Assembly: GCA_016709145.1 (NCBI GenBank)
Contig: JADJEK010000009.1
Span: 186,001 to 250,000, forward strand
Direction: 5' to 3'
DNA: 64,000 nt
Source: Planctomycetota bacterium
GTDB lineage: Bacteria; Planctomycetota; B15-G4; JADJEK01
Below the pieces are notes generated by a model. That model was given only the letters and a program-made list of their open reading frames with translations. It was not told the DNA's origin and searched no databases. Below are positions 25,349 through 34,182 of the stretch, piece by piece. The position numbers were made by a program, and so were the translations under genes. Numbering within the stretch: the stretch's first letter is position 1; each line of letters begins with the position of its first letter.

Positions 25349-25476
25349 CACCGGGACTCCGAGCAAGACCGGGGCGGGGAGATCGAGAGGACGAGGATCG
25401 GCATTCTATCCGTCCAACCGGAGCGGGCTTCAGCCGGCTTCAACTCGCGTCGAGGCCGGCTCACGTCGGCGAAGAA

Positions 25477-25511
25477 CGAGCCCGTGCCGCGCAGGTCGCG
25501 GCACGGGCTCG
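25477..25511 (-). terminator. perfect 15-bp hairpin terminator
   Basis: Arms 25477-25491 and 25497-25511 pair perfectly around a CAGGT loop, with TTCTTCG following on the minus strand. It lies ~65 bases past the stop of the kelch-type gene, between it and the TPR gene. It is a strong candidate terminator. Confidence 0.65.
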
Positions 25512-25575
25512 AGTTGGAGCGAGTGGTCCGATCGACGAGCGGACCGGCGGCGAGGCCGGCCAGCGCGCGACGACG

Positions 25576-27111
25576 TCAGGGCTGGTAGACCTCGGCGGTC
25601 TGCAGGGCCGTGTTCGAAACGCCGCCGCCGCCACCGACGAGCAGCACCGACAGGTCGTTCAACAAAACCGCCGGGGCGCCCGAGCGCGTCGTCGTCATCG
25701 AGCCGGTTGCGGCCCACGAACCGGCCGAACCGACGACCGGCGCGTAGACCAATGCGTTCCCGACCGGCGTCGGCGCGGTGAGGCTGCCTTGAGCGCCGCC
25801 GGCTGCGAGGATCGACCCGTTCGGCAGTTTCGCCAGCGACGTGATCGCGAGCGGCGTCGACAGCGCGCCCGCGGCCAAGTACGAGTTGCTCGCGACCGTG
25901 TAGAGATCGCAACTCGCGAGCACGGTCGGCGACAGGATGCTGCCGCCGGCGCCGCCGACGAGCAGCGCCCGCCCGTCGTTCAGCAGGATGGACGAGTGAG
26001 CTGCGCGGGCGGTCGGCAACGTCAGGCTGGTGTTGATCGTGCCGTTGGCCGGATTGAACAGCGCGGCCTTCGCCGAGATGCTCGGGATGATCACGATGAA
26101 ATTGATGAACGTGATCCCGCCGGTGACGAACACACGACCATCCGCCAACGCGACTGCGTCGTGGAACGTCTTCGGTTCACCGATGCCCGGCCCGTTGCTC
26201 CACGCGTTCGTGGTCGGGTTGTAGATCACCGACGTGCTCTGCGCGGTCGAGTAGAACGCCGTCGAATCGGCGAGGCTCGACGATCCGCCGGCGACGAAGA
26301 CGCGTCCATCGGGCAAGCGCGTCGCGGTGTGCCCGACGCGCGCCGAACTCATATTCGGCACGGAGGTGAACACGCCCGTCGTCGGGTCGTAGATCTCCGC
26401 GGTGTTCAGCACGTTGCCGAGCGCGTCGACGCCGCCCGTCATCAGCACGCGGCCGTCGTTCAACAGGGTCGCGCGGTGCAGCGCGCGCGCCGAGTTCATC
26501 GATCCGGTCGGTTCGAACGCTTCGAGGTTCGGGCGGTAGATCTCGGCCGAGGCCAAGCCGCTCGCTCCGGTCAGCGAGCCCTGCCCGCCGCCGGCGATGA
26601 GCACGCGGCCGTCGGCGAGCTTGGTCGCGGTCGGGAACGCGCGAGCCGCGAGCAGTCCGTTCAACGTCGTCAGCCATTCGCCGGGCAAGTCGAACGTCAC
26701 GCGCCACAGGTTCGACTTCTGCGCGATCGTGGTGCCGAAGTCGATGCGCGCGCTCTGGAAGTTCAGGTTGAGGTTGTCGATGCCGGGCACGTTCGGTACC
26801 GGCAACGGCAGCGCGATGGAGCCGCCGGGCGGCAACACGCCGAGGAAGCCGGGGATCGACAGCGAGAGGTCGAGCAGTTCGAAACCGACGTCGAGCGACG
26901 CGATGTGCGGCGCGGGCAGAGCGGTCGGGCCCGTGGTCAGCGACATGATCGTGAGGTACTGCGCGTTGGGCGGACCGCTGACCGTGAGCGTCAGGGTCTG
27001 GCCGACACCGCCGCCGACGACGTCGAGCGCCATGTTCTGCGCGGAAGCGGCGTTCTGGACCAGCGCGGCGCAGGCGCCGGCGAGCAGGGCGAGTCGAAAC
27101 GAACGATGCAT
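25576..27111 (-). CDS. exported kelch-type propeller protein
   Basis: The 511-residue protein has a signal peptide (MHRSFRLALLAGACAALVQNAASA). A ~125-residue beta-rich module follows (residues 25-150: 'NMALDVVGGGVGQTLTLTVSG' to 'QKSNLWRVTFDLPG') that is shared with other secreted proteins here. Then come kelch/galactose-oxidase-like blades with repeated 'LADGRVLIAGGGQG', 'TAEIYDPTTGVF' and 'LPDGRVFVAGG'. Such propellers bind proteins or sugars; no copper-site residues are evident. The ATG at 27111 has an AGGAGG box. A hairpin terminator follows the gene. The function is unknown. Confidence 0.8.
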   Translation of the reverse strand: MHRSFRLALLAGACAALVQNAASAQNMALDVVGGGVGQTLTLTVSGPPNAQYLTIMSLTTGPTALPAPHIASLDVGFELLDLSLSIPGFLGVLPPGGSIALPLPVPNVPGIDNLNLNFQSARIDFGTTIAQKSNLWRVTFDLPGEWLTTLNGLLAARAFPTATKLADGRVLIAGGGQGSLTGASGLASAEIYRPNLEAFEPTGSMNSARALHRATLLNDGRVLMTGGVDALGNVLNTAEIYDPTTGVFTSVPNMSSARVGHTATRLPDGRVFVAGGSSSLADSTAFYSTAQSTSVIYNPTTNAWSNGPGIGEPKTFHDAVALADGRVFVTGGITFINFIVIIPSISAKAALFNPANGTINTSLTLPTARAAHSSILLNDGRALLVGGAGGSILSPTVLASCDLYTVASNSYLAAGALSTPLAITSLAKLPNGSILAAGGAQGSLTAPTPVGNALVYAPVVGSAGSWAATGSMTTTRSGAPAVLLNDLSVLLVGGGGGVSNTALQTAEVYQP

Positions 27112-27270
27112 GGAGCCTCCTCGTGACCTCGGTGTGGAGCGATGGGGTAGGGCGACGTCGCCGAATCTTGGAGTCGCCTGGATCGCCTGAACCATCGGGT
27201 TGTACCACGTGTCCGAGAGCCCGGCCACGCGCCGATCCCCGCCATGGTCCGGTGCCCGGATCGCGGCACT

Positions 27271-27279
27271 TGGTAGGGT
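27271..27279 (+). promoter_or_regulatory. extended -10 box (TGGTAGGGT) before truD
   Basis: TGGTAGGGT at 27271-27279, ~50 bases before the truD ATG, is identical to the box before the Rieske gene. It is probably an extended -10 element. Confidence 0.45.
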
Positions 27280-27327
27280 CTGCCGCGCGCCGCTTCGGCG
27301 ATCACGACAGCAACCCGTCGGAGCGAC

Positions 27328-28560
27328 ATGGCTTTCCTCGCGCCTGGACCCTTCCTCACCGCCGACCTGCCCGGGATCGGCGGGCGCATCAAGTCGGAGC
27401 CCGAGGACTTCGTCGTCGTCGAAGAACGCGCTCGCCCCGAAGGCGACGGCGAGTTCGTGCACGCGTTCATCGAGAAGCGGCGCATGTCGACGCCGGAGTT
27501 GTTGCGGCGGCTCTCCGCGAAGCTGCGGGTGCCGTCGCGCGAACTCGGCTGCGCGGGATACAAGGACGCCGACGCCGTCACGCGCCAGTGGATCAGCGCA
27601 CCGGTCCGCGCGGAGGCGAAACTGCGCGCTCTCGAACTGGAGCGTGCCCGCGTGCTCGACGTCGTGCGCGCCGATCGGCCGTTGAAGCCCGGCGAACTGG
27701 CCGGCAATCGATTCGTCGTCGTGGTGCGGGACGTCGGTGACGTCGACGTTGCGATGGGTCGTGCGCGCGAGATCCTGGCCGTGCTCGAGCGTCGCGGGGT
27801 CCCGAACGGTTTCGGCGCCCAACGCTTCGGCGTGCGCGGCGAGTCCGGCTACGTCGGCCGCAAGCTCATCGACGGCGACGCCAAGTCCGTGCTCGGCGCG
27901 ATCCTCGGAGCGCCGTCCGACCTCGAGCACGATCCCAAGGCCCGCGCTTTCCGCACCGCGTACGCGCGCAACGACATCTATCGCGCGCTCAAGTGGATCC
28001 CGGACGCATTGCGCCTCGAGCGCGCGCTGTTGCGCCTGCTGCGAGCCGGCGAGAACCACGCGCAAGTCGTCGCGAAGATCGCGCCGCGCGAGCGACGGTT
28101 CTTCCTCGCCGCGTACCAAGCGCTCGTGTTCAACCGCGTACTCGCGCGGCGGCTGCAGTCGATCGATCGCGTGCTGCCGGGCGACATCCTGTTCGAGCCG
28201 GCGACGCGCTCGGTCGCAGCGGCTGCGACGATCGAGGGCGCGCAGGGGCGGGTCGACGCCGGATCGGCTCACCCGACCGGGCCATTGTTCGGACTGCACA
28301 CGCCGTTCGCGGAAGGCGAGGCCGGAGCGATCGAGCACGCGGTGTTCGACGCCGAACGCATCGATCGCGAGCGCCTGAAGGCGACCGCCGGACTCGATCC
28401 GGACGGACATCGGCGTGCGCTGCGGTTCGTGCCGCGGGAGCTCGAAGTCCGTGCGTTGCCGGAGTCGAGCGCCATCGAGTTCCGGTTCGCACTCGCGCCC
28501 GGCTGCTTCGCGACCGCGTTGATCGGCGAGATCTCGAAAGTCGCGAGCTTCCCGATCTGA
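27328..28560 (+). CDS. truD: tRNA pseudouridine(13) synthase TruD
   Basis: The 410-residue protein matches TruD, which makes pseudouridine 13 in tRNA. The catalytic region 'CAGYKDADAVTRQW' includes K79 and the catalytic D80. Further motifs are 'NGFGAQRFG' (structural N/F of the active site) and 'NRFVVVVRDV'. It is slightly longer than the E. coli enzyme (349 residues), as in many non-proteobacterial TruD proteins. It acts in the cytoplasm. It is followed by a metallophosphoesterase and sixA in the same direction, and the promoter of the next gene overlaps its stop codon. Confidence 0.92.
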   Translation: MAFLAPGPFLTADLPGIGGRIKSEPEDFVVVEERARPEGDGEFVHAFIEKRRMSTPELLRRLSAKLRVPSRELGCAGYKDADAVTRQWISAPVRAEAKLRALELERARVLDVVRADRPLKPGELAGNRFVVVVRDVGDVDVAMGRAREILAVLERRGVPNGFGAQRFGVRGESGYVGRKLIDGDAKSVLGAILGAPSDLEHDPKARAFRTAYARNDIYRALKWIPDALRLERALLRLLRAGENHAQVVAKIAPRERRFFLAAYQALVFNRVLARRLQSIDRVLPGDILFEPATRSVAAAATIEGAQGRVDAGSAHPTGPLFGLHTPFAEGEAGAIEHAVFDAERIDRERLKATAGLDPDGHRRALRFVPRELEVRALPESSAIEFRFALAPGCFATALIGEISKVASFPI

Positions 28561-28586
28561 CCGATCGACGGCGCACGCAGTAGGCT
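28557..28586 (+). promoter_or_regulatory. sigma-70-like promoter before the metallophosphoesterase gene
   Basis: CTGACC (28557-28562) and TAGGCT (28581-28586) are 18 bases apart. The -35 overlaps the truD stop codon. The GTG start is 23 bases downstream. Four of six positions match in the -35. Confidence 0.35.
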
Positions 28587-28608
28587 CTGCCGCTCACTTG
28601 GAGTTCAC

Positions 28609-29379
28609 GTGCGCATCTTCGCGATCGGTGACGTTCACCTGCCCGGCGGCCCGCGCAACAAGCCGATGGACCGCTTCGGCGACGTTTGGCACGACCACTC
28701 GCGCGTGATCCGCGAGCGGTGGGAAGCGCAGGCGCGCGCCGACGACGTGTTGCTGATCGCGGGCGATCTGTCCTGGGGCATGACGTTCGACGACGTCGCC
28801 GACGATCTGCGCTGGATCCGCGAACTGACCGGGACGAAGGTCGTCATCCGCGGCAACCACGATTTCTGGTGGGGCGGCATCGGCAAGGTCCGCGCCGCGT
28901 TCGGCGCGAGCGTGCATGCACTGCAGCAAGACCACGTCGTGCTGAACGGCGTCGCGATCGTCGGCACGCGCGGCTGGCAATGCCCGGGCGACATGGGCAG
29001 CGCCGACTTCATGACCGCGCCGGGCGAGAAGGACGCGGGCTCGAAGACGTACACCGACGCCGATCGCGCGATCTACGAACGCGAGGTCACGCGCTTGAAG
29101 CTCGGCCTCGAAGGCCTCGAGCGCTCGAAGGTGGCCCATGCCACGCGCGTCGTGATGCTGCACTACCCGCCGATGAACGCGCGCCACGAGGCCTCGGGCT
29201 TCACCGACCTCCTCGATCTGCACGGCGTCGACCTCGTCGTGCATGGCCACCTGCACGGCGCCGCGGCGATCGCGACGGCGTTCCAAGGGACGCGCGGGAA
29301 GACTCGCTATCACTGCGTCAGCGCGGACGCGGTCGTGATGCGTCCTCGACTGGTCTACGACGACGGAGTCCTGCCATGA
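28609..29379 (+). CDS. calcineurin-like metallophosphoesterase
   Basis: The 256-residue protein has the full metal-binding signature of this superfamily: GDVH (7-10), GD (52-53), GNHD (82-85), a 'MLHYPP' His, and HGHLHG near residue 217. It should be a cytoplasmic dinuclear metal phosphohydrolase; the substrate is unknown. The start is GTG with GGAG upstream; no in-frame ATG exists before the first motif. It overlaps the sixA start by 4 bases (ATGA), so the two phosphatases are co-translated. Confidence 0.88.
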   Translation: MRIFAIGDVHLPGGPRNKPMDRFGDVWHDHSRVIRERWEAQARADDVLLIAGDLSWGMTFDDVADDLRWIRELTGTKVVIRGNHDFWWGGIGKVRAAFGASVHALQQDHVVLNGVAIVGTRGWQCPGDMGSADFMTAPGEKDAGSKTYTDADRAIYEREVTRLKLGLEGLERSKVAHATRVVMLHYPPMNARHEASGFTDLLDLHGVDLVVHGHLHGAAAIATAFQGTRGKTRYHCVSADAVVMRPRLVYDDGVLP

Positions 29380-29885
29380 CGGTGCTGTACCTCGTTCGCC
29401 ACGGTGTCGCCGCCGATCCCACGCCGGGAGTTCCCGACGCGGAGCGTCCCCTGACCGCCGAGGGCATCGAGAAGACCGCGATGGTCGCGCGCGGGCTCGC
29501 GACGCTCGATGCGTTCGAGGGTGTCGTGTTGTCGAGTCCGTACGTGCGCGCGCTGCAGACCGCCGAGATGCTCGCCGACGCATGGCAAGAAGACGCCGAG
29601 GTGATGATCTGCGACGCACTCACGCCGGACGGCAGCGCGCGCGAACTCATCGCGTTCCTCGATCACGCGACGTCGGCGCCGACCGTGCTCGCGGTCGGAC
29701 ACATGCCGAGCCTCGCCGAGATCACGTCGGACCTGATCGGCGCGTCGCGCAGCGCTCGCATCGAGTTCAAGAAGGCGAGCGTCGCGATGATCGAATTCGA
29801 CGGACCGATCCGCTTGGGTCGCGGCACGTTGGTCGGGTTGTTCCCGCCGCGTGCGTTGCGCGCGCTCGGCGAGCCGCTCGCTTGA
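29376..29885 (+). CDS. sixA: phosphohistidine phosphatase SixA
   Basis: The 169-residue protein of the histidine phosphatase superfamily has 'YLVRHGVA' at the N-terminus (His9 is the phospho-acceptor) and 'AVGHMPSLAEI' with the second catalytic His. SixA-type enzymes remove phosphate from phosphohistidine on signalling proteins. The length fits SixA. It is translationally coupled to the metallophosphoesterase gene. A hairpin overlaps its stop codon and ends the operon. Confidence 0.85.
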   Translation: MTVLYLVRHGVAADPTPGVPDAERPLTAEGIEKTAMVARGLATLDAFEGVVLSSPYVRALQTAEMLADAWQEDAEVMICDALTPDGSARELIAFLDHATSAPTVLAVGHMPSLAEITSDLIGASRSARIEFKKASVAMIEFDGPIRLGRGTLVGLFPPRALRALGEPLA

Positions 29886-29919
29886 GGACGTGCATCAACG
29901 CCGGTTGATCCACGTTCTC
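29884..29919. terminator. hairpin at the end of the sixA operon
   Basis: A 9-bp stem (29884-29892 with 29911-29919, one G-T pair), a C-C mismatch and a further 6-bp stem surround a GCCG loop. It lies between the convergent sixA and receptor/metalloprotease genes. It probably ends transcription in both directions. Confidence 0.5.
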
Positions 29920-30028
29920 GGTCGCATCTGGTGTCGTTCGGCGGTGGCAGCCGTCGACTTCATTCACCAGGCGCCGGTCGTCGGCGCCGAGCCTCGCCGA
30001 ATCCCCGTGGGTCTTGCGGCGCGCGCGG

Positions 30029-31795
30029 TCACTTCGCGCTGACGCCGAAGCGCTTGCGCATGGCGTCGAACTCCGCGTCCGTGAAGTGGGCCTCGGGGTA
30101 GTCGATCCCCGCGCCTTCGTCGACGTTCATGATGCCGGCCGGGTCGTCGGTGGAATGGCCGAGGCCCGCGCAATGGCCGATCTCGTGCGCGGCCGTCAGC
30201 GCCATCGATCCGGCGTAGCCGTTGATCAGCGAACGGATCGTCTCGCTGCGCAGATCGCGCGCGCGATCGGTGCCGAAGCGGTAGCTGCCGTCGAGCAGAT
30301 CGAGGTCGGCCGCGGACAGTGGTGGTTGCAGCGCGTGCGGCTGGAAGATGGTGCGGCGGATGAACGTCGAGAAGATCTCGCACCAATCGCCGTGCGCCAT
30401 GCCGCCGGCGGCGTCGTGGTCGCCGGCGACGTAGGCTTCCCACGGCTTCTTCTTCGCGCGAGCGGGTAGACGCGTCGCGAACGAGATCTTCAGGCTCCTG
30501 CCCGGGATCGCGTGGCCGTTCGGCTCGCGCAGGAACTTGGTGTTGGTGACCGCGATCACGCGAGCCATCAACTCGTCCTTGACCAAGTGGTCGACGAGCG
30601 CGCACGCGCCCGACGTCGACAGCCCCAACTGCGCGAGATCGGCGTCGATCGTCGAGCGTTGCTCGTCTCCCCACGAGAAGCGCACCCATTGCGTGCCGTC
30701 CTCGAACGCGAAGCCGTCACAGCGCCAGCGTCCGAACGGATCACCGAGGGTCGGATCGGGCGCCTTGGCCTTGCTCGTGCCTTGATCGCGCCACGCGTCG
30801 GGTAGCGCGCTCGGCAAGTACGGATCGAGTTTGCCGCGCTCGAGTCGCCACGTCTGCAGCGGTGCGCGCACGAAGCCCGTCTTCGCGTCGGTCGTCACTT
30901 CGCCGCGCGGGCCGTGATGCCGCAGGTCCGCGAACCACTGCGGCGACGGCGTCGCACGCGCCAGAGCGGACAGCGCGATCTGTCCGGCGTCGAAGCCCTC
31001 GGCGCTGCCGTAGCGCACGGCGCCGTGCGCTTTCTCGCAGGCGTCGACGAACGGACCGGTCGGCGTCGTCACGAGCGGCGAGCGCGGCAGGACGATCGCG
31101 AGCGGTCGCGTTCGGCGCTTGGTGTCGTCGCCGTACGAGCGTGGGGTGAGGACGCAGGCGATCCCGGGCGCATGGGCTTCGATCGCGTCGAGCGCGGCGT
31201 CCACCGCAGGACCGGCGGCGACGTCGATCACGACGACCAGCGGCGCGGTCTTCGCGAACTTCGCGGCGAATTGCGCCACCACCTCGTTCGCCGTGAGTTC
31301 GAGGGTGATCGCGGCGGATTCGGCAAGTGCGCCCTCGAGTGCCTTGTGCAACTCGCGACTCGCCGTGGTTCCGTCGCCGACGAACGCGATCCGCGGTGCT
31401 CGCCAGTGCGTGACGACGAGATCGACCAGCGCCAGGGCCACGTCGTCCGCGGCGGCTTGGAACGCGAGCACGGGCAGGCGCGAGCGCGCCGCAGCGCTCG
31501 CGGCGGGTGCGGCGAGACTTTGCTCGAGCGGACCGATGATCGCGATCACGCCGCGCTCGGCCAGTCGAGCCACGGCCTGTTCGACTCCGCCGACGCTGCC
31601 GTCACAGGACTCGACGATCCACCGCACGCGGTCGCCACCGTCGGCGAGTTCGAGAGCGAGCGCTGCACCTTGTGCGAAGGCGTGCCCGTCCGAGTCCGTT
31701 GCGTCCGCGCGTGTGGCCACGACGCCGAGGTGCGGCGGGTCATCGGCCTGGAGTGGACTCAGTGCGGCCAGCGCAGCGACGAGCCAGGACCACAT
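30029..31795 (-). CDS. periplasmic-binding-protein-like domain fused to metzincin-type protease motif
   Basis: The 588-residue exported protein (short signal MWSWLVAALAALSPLQA) begins with a type-1 periplasmic-binding-protein-like domain (about 20-330). It has 'GAALALELADGGDRVRWIVES', 'GVIAIIGPLEQSLAAPAASAA' and 'PRIAFVGDGT', as in amino-acid/branched-chain receptors. The C-terminal ~200 residues end in HEIGHCAGLGH (537-547), the HExxHxxGxxH zinc motif of metzincins, followed by a Met-turn 'GIMN' (Met556). So a ligand-sensing domain appears joined to an active zinc protease. The ligand and substrate are unknown. It is convergent with sixA and divergent in style from its neighbours. Confidence 0.75.
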   Translation of the reverse strand: MWSWLVAALAALSPLQADDPPHLGVVATRADATDSDGHAFAQGAALALELADGGDRVRWIVESCDGSVGGVEQAVARLAERGVIAIIGPLEQSLAAPAASAAARSRLPVLAFQAAADDVALALVDLVVTHWRAPRIAFVGDGTTASRELHKALEGALAESAAITLELTANEVVAQFAAKFAKTAPLVVVIDVAAGPAVDAALDAIEAHAPGIACVLTPRSYGDDTKRRTRPLAIVLPRSPLVTTPTGPFVDACEKAHGAVRYGSAEGFDAGQIALSALARATPSPQWFADLRHHGPRGEVTTDAKTGFVRAPLQTWRLERGKLDPYLPSALPDAWRDQGTSKAKAPDPTLGDPFGRWRCDGFAFEDGTQWVRFSWGDEQRSTIDADLAQLGLSTSGACALVDHLVKDELMARVIAVTNTKFLREPNGHAIPGRSLKISFATRLPARAKKKPWEAYVAGDHDAAGGMAHGDWCEIFSTFIRRTIFQPHALQPPLSAADLDLLDGSYRFGTDRARDLRSETIRSLINGYAGSMALTAAHEIGHCAGLGHSTDDPAGIMNVDEGAGIDYPEAHFTDAEFDAMRKRFGVSAK

Positions 31796-31841
31796 CGTGG
31801 CGTCCTTCGTTCCCCTGGGGCGACGCGCGTCGCGCGCCGAT

Positions 31842-32396
31842 TCACGAATACGACAGTTCTTCCTGCTCGGCGTGCCCGGTCGCGAGGTCGAACACGTTGC
31901 AGCGCTTGATGTCCATGCCGTAGGTGTGGATCGACACCGAGGTCACCGCGTTGCTGGCGTTGCCGATGCGGTGCACGTCTTCGTGCGGTGGCAGCACGTA
32001 GCCGACGGTGCCCGCGGGACCGGCGATGCGGCTGGCGTGGATGAGCGTCGCGTGTTCCGGATTCGATCCGTCGTCGTCCCGCACGTAGTTGTCGATCGCG
32101 ATCTCGCCTTCGGTGACGGCGACGACTCCCCAGGTGCCGTGATCGTGGGGCGGTCCCTCGTGTCCCGGCGGCCACACCATCGCGATCACCACGAAGCCGT
32201 GATCCGGATCGCGGTACAGCAGGTTGCGGCCGTAGCCGTGTTCGGGGATCTGGCGCTCGTCGGCGCTGAGCGGGAGCCCGTCCGCGATGAGTTGCTTGGC
32301 GGCGCCCCGGATGCGACGGACGCGGCCGGCGAGGGACAACGGCTCGGCCAGGATCGACCGGACCGCGGTGACGTACGTCTTCAGGTTGGGATGCAT
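31842..32396 (-). CDS. cysteine dioxygenase-like cupin
   Basis: The 184-residue protein belongs to the cysteine dioxygenase (CDO_I) cupin family: 'HEGPPHDHGTWGVVAVTEGEI' region carries the HxH iron ligands and a Glu, and 'PHEDVHRIGN' the third His. These enzymes oxidise cysteine or mercaptocarboxylic acids (e.g. 3-mercaptopropionate) to sulfinates in the cytoplasm. The substrate cannot be chosen from sequence alone. It is 46 bases upstream of the receptor/protease gene on the same strand. The 164-bp inverted-repeat element begins just upstream of its start. Confidence 0.85.
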   Translation of the reverse strand: MHPNLKTYVTAVRSILAEPLSLAGRVRRIRGAAKQLIADGLPLSADERQIPEHGYGRNLLYRDPDHGFVVIAMVWPPGHEGPPHDHGTWGVVAVTEGEIAIDNYVRDDDGSNPEHATLIHASRIAGPAGTVGYVLPPHEDVHRIGNASNAVTSVSIHTYGMDIKRCNVFDLATGHAEQEELSYS

Positions 32397-32428
32397 CGGG
32401 GCGGGGCTCCAAGGAGTGCTGGGAGGTT

Positions 32429-32592
32429 AACAGCTTGTTGAAGAAGTCTGCCGAGCAATCGGGCGAGCGAGAACGAGCAGGGCGAGGCGCGCCGACGAGG
32501 CGTATCGACGGAGAGATACGGCGAGGAGGCGGAACGAAGCCATGCTCGTTCGCAGCCGGCCGAGTGCCGGCAGACTTCTTCAACAGGCTGTT
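32429..32592. mobile_element. 164-bp inverted-repeat element, MITE-like
   Basis: Arms at 32429-32452 and 32569-32592 are 24-base inverted repeats with one mismatch; pairing extends a few bases outward with one indel. Inner sequence also pairs in part, so the whole could form a long hairpin. The outer arm style (...CTGTTGAAGAAGTC...) resembles terminal repeats of IS1182-like elements. No transposase is present. It is best read as a short non-autonomous element or IS remnant; I did not find a clear target-site duplication. Confidence 0.55.
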
Positions 32593-32898
32593 CAACAGCC
32601 CGTGGGAGTTCGCGCACGCATCCTGCGAGGTTCGACCAGTCGACCGATGGGAACGTGACGCGATCCGACGGACCTTCGATCGAGACCTGCCGCACGCACG
32701 CGCCGAACGCGTTCGCGCGATCGCATGCAAGTCGTGACTGGCCGCCGACGTCGAACGGCGAGCCATCGCAACTTGGTTGCGTTACGCCTCCTCACGAGCG
32801 CTCTATCCTGCGGTCGCCGCTGCAAGGAATCCGACTTCGTCGAACTCTCCGACTTGCCCTCGGATGTCCGACGACGTTCCGTCCCGTACGGAGGAATC
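32593..32898. other. intergenic, no gene seen
   Basis: This ~305-base stretch between the inverted-repeat element and the propeller gene contains no convincing coding sequence. A weak -10-like TATCCT lies at 32804-32809 without a good -35. The GGAGGAA ribosome-binding site for the next gene lies at its end. Confidence 0.5.
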
Positions 32899-34062
32899 AT
32901 GCATCGAATCCAAGCGGCGCTCGTCCTGTCCGCACTCCTCGTCGGTCCCGCGCTCGACGCCGGGACCCTCTACGCGTCCCGCTCCGACGCGAACGAGCTG
33001 TGGACGATCGACACACTGACCTTCCAGACCCAGCCGGTCGGTTCGTTCACGGTCGTCGACCCCAACGAGTTCGGGATCCCGCAGATCACGCGCTTGGGCG
33101 ACGGTCGCGTGTTCGGTCTGTCGTCCGGCTGGTTCTCGGGCTCGCTGTACGAGTTGAACACCGCGACCGGCGCGGCGACGGAGCTGTCGCCGTTGTCGAT
33201 GCCCGTCGGCCCGCTGGCCATGGCGACGGATCCGACGACGGGCAGGGCCTGGTGGATCAACACCGGCGGCTTCTTCCCGGCACCGCAACTGTTCGAGATC
33301 GACCCGCAGACGTTCCAGGTCGGGATCGCGGGGAATATCGGCTCGTTCACCGAATGGTTCTCGGGCATGGTGTTCGACGCGAGCGGCAAGCTCTACGCGC
33401 TCGAGACCACGACGAACGCGCTGTGGGAGATCGATCCGACCAACCCGACCGGCCCGGGCTCGCATCCGATCGGGATCGGCTTCGGCGCGGCGATGGACAC
33501 GACCGGTGGCGCTGCGTTGGCGTACGACGGATCGACGTCGACCGTGATCGCGTACACGCAGAACGACCACGCACTGTTCATCGTCGATCTGGTCACGGGC
33601 AGCGCGCAATTGCTGCATCAGTTCCAGCCGAGCGATCCGCACTTCGCTTCGCTCACCGGTGATCCGTGCCCGGGCTCTGCGACGTCGTACGGCAGCGGCT
33701 GCGCGGGCTCCGCGGGCATCGTTCCCGAACTCGTGTGGTCGGGTTGCCCGTCGTCGGGCAGCTTCGTCGAACTCTCGATCCGCAACGGTCTCGGCGGGTC
33801 CTTCGCCGTCCTCGTGTTCGGTGCGCTGCAGGCGAATCAGCCGCTGGGCGCCCGCTGCTCGTTGCTCGTCGCTCCGCTGTTGCCCGCGACGGTGACGATC
33901 CCGCTGTCTCCGGGCGGTCCTGGCCAGGGCAACGCGAACGCCGGGTTGGCGATGCCGGCGCTGCCGCCGGGCATCACGTTCACGATGCAAGCGCTGATCG
34001 CCGATCCGGCCACGGGCATCGGTGGTTCGGTCACGAACGGCATCGAGATCTTCGTGCAGTGA
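32899..34062 (+). CDS. exported propeller-type protein with shared C-terminal module
   Basis: The 387-residue protein has a signal peptide (MHRIQAALVLSALLVGPALDAG), then repeated propeller-like segments such as 'ANELWTIDTLTFQTQPVGSF', 'SGSLYELNTATGAATELSPL' and 'LFEIDPQTFQVGIAGNIGSF', as in YVTN/DUF4394-like proteins. The last ~120 residues ('YGSGCAGSAGIVPEL' to 'MQALIADPATGIGGSVTNG') are the beta-rich module also present in other secreted proteins of the window. The ATG at 32899 has GGAGGA upstream. A 16-bp hairpin follows the stop. The function is unknown. Confidence 0.75.
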   Translation: MHRIQAALVLSALLVGPALDAGTLYASRSDANELWTIDTLTFQTQPVGSFTVVDPNEFGIPQITRLGDGRVFGLSSGWFSGSLYELNTATGAATELSPLSMPVGPLAMATDPTTGRAWWINTGGFFPAPQLFEIDPQTFQVGIAGNIGSFTEWFSGMVFDASGKLYALETTTNALWEIDPTNPTGPGSHPIGIGFGAAMDTTGGAALAYDGSTSTVIAYTQNDHALFIVDLVTGSAQLLHQFQPSDPHFASLTGDPCPGSATSYGSGCAGSAGIVPELVWSGCPSSGSFVELSIRNGLGGSFAVLVFGALQANQPLGARCSLLVAPLLPATVTIPLSPGGPGQGNANAGLAMPALPPGITFTMQALIADPATGIGGSVTNGIEIFVQ

Positions 34063-34102
34063 TCGCGTGCGTTCGACGCGAACGCGTTCTGCGGGATCAT
34101 CG

Positions 34103-34140
34103 CGGCGGGCTCGACCGGGTGGAACCGGTCGAGCCCGCCG
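34103..34140. terminator. perfect 16-bp hairpin
   Basis: Arms 34103-34118 and 34125-34140 pair perfectly with a GTGGAA loop, between the convergent propeller and RnfD-like genes. It is a probable two-way terminator; no long T-tract follows. Confidence 0.6.
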
Positions 34141-34182
34141 TGCTGTTCGCCCGCGCGCGTCGCTCGAGGCGGAGACGTGCGG

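Noticed and set aside
24697..27126. 809-codon plus-strand frame across the TPR and kelch genes
   Set aside because: Low-complexity Arg-rich product spanning two real genes and a terminator.
32435..32737. Short open frame within the inverted-repeat element
   Set aside because: It is created by the element arms; composition and lack of a ribosome-binding site argue against a gene.
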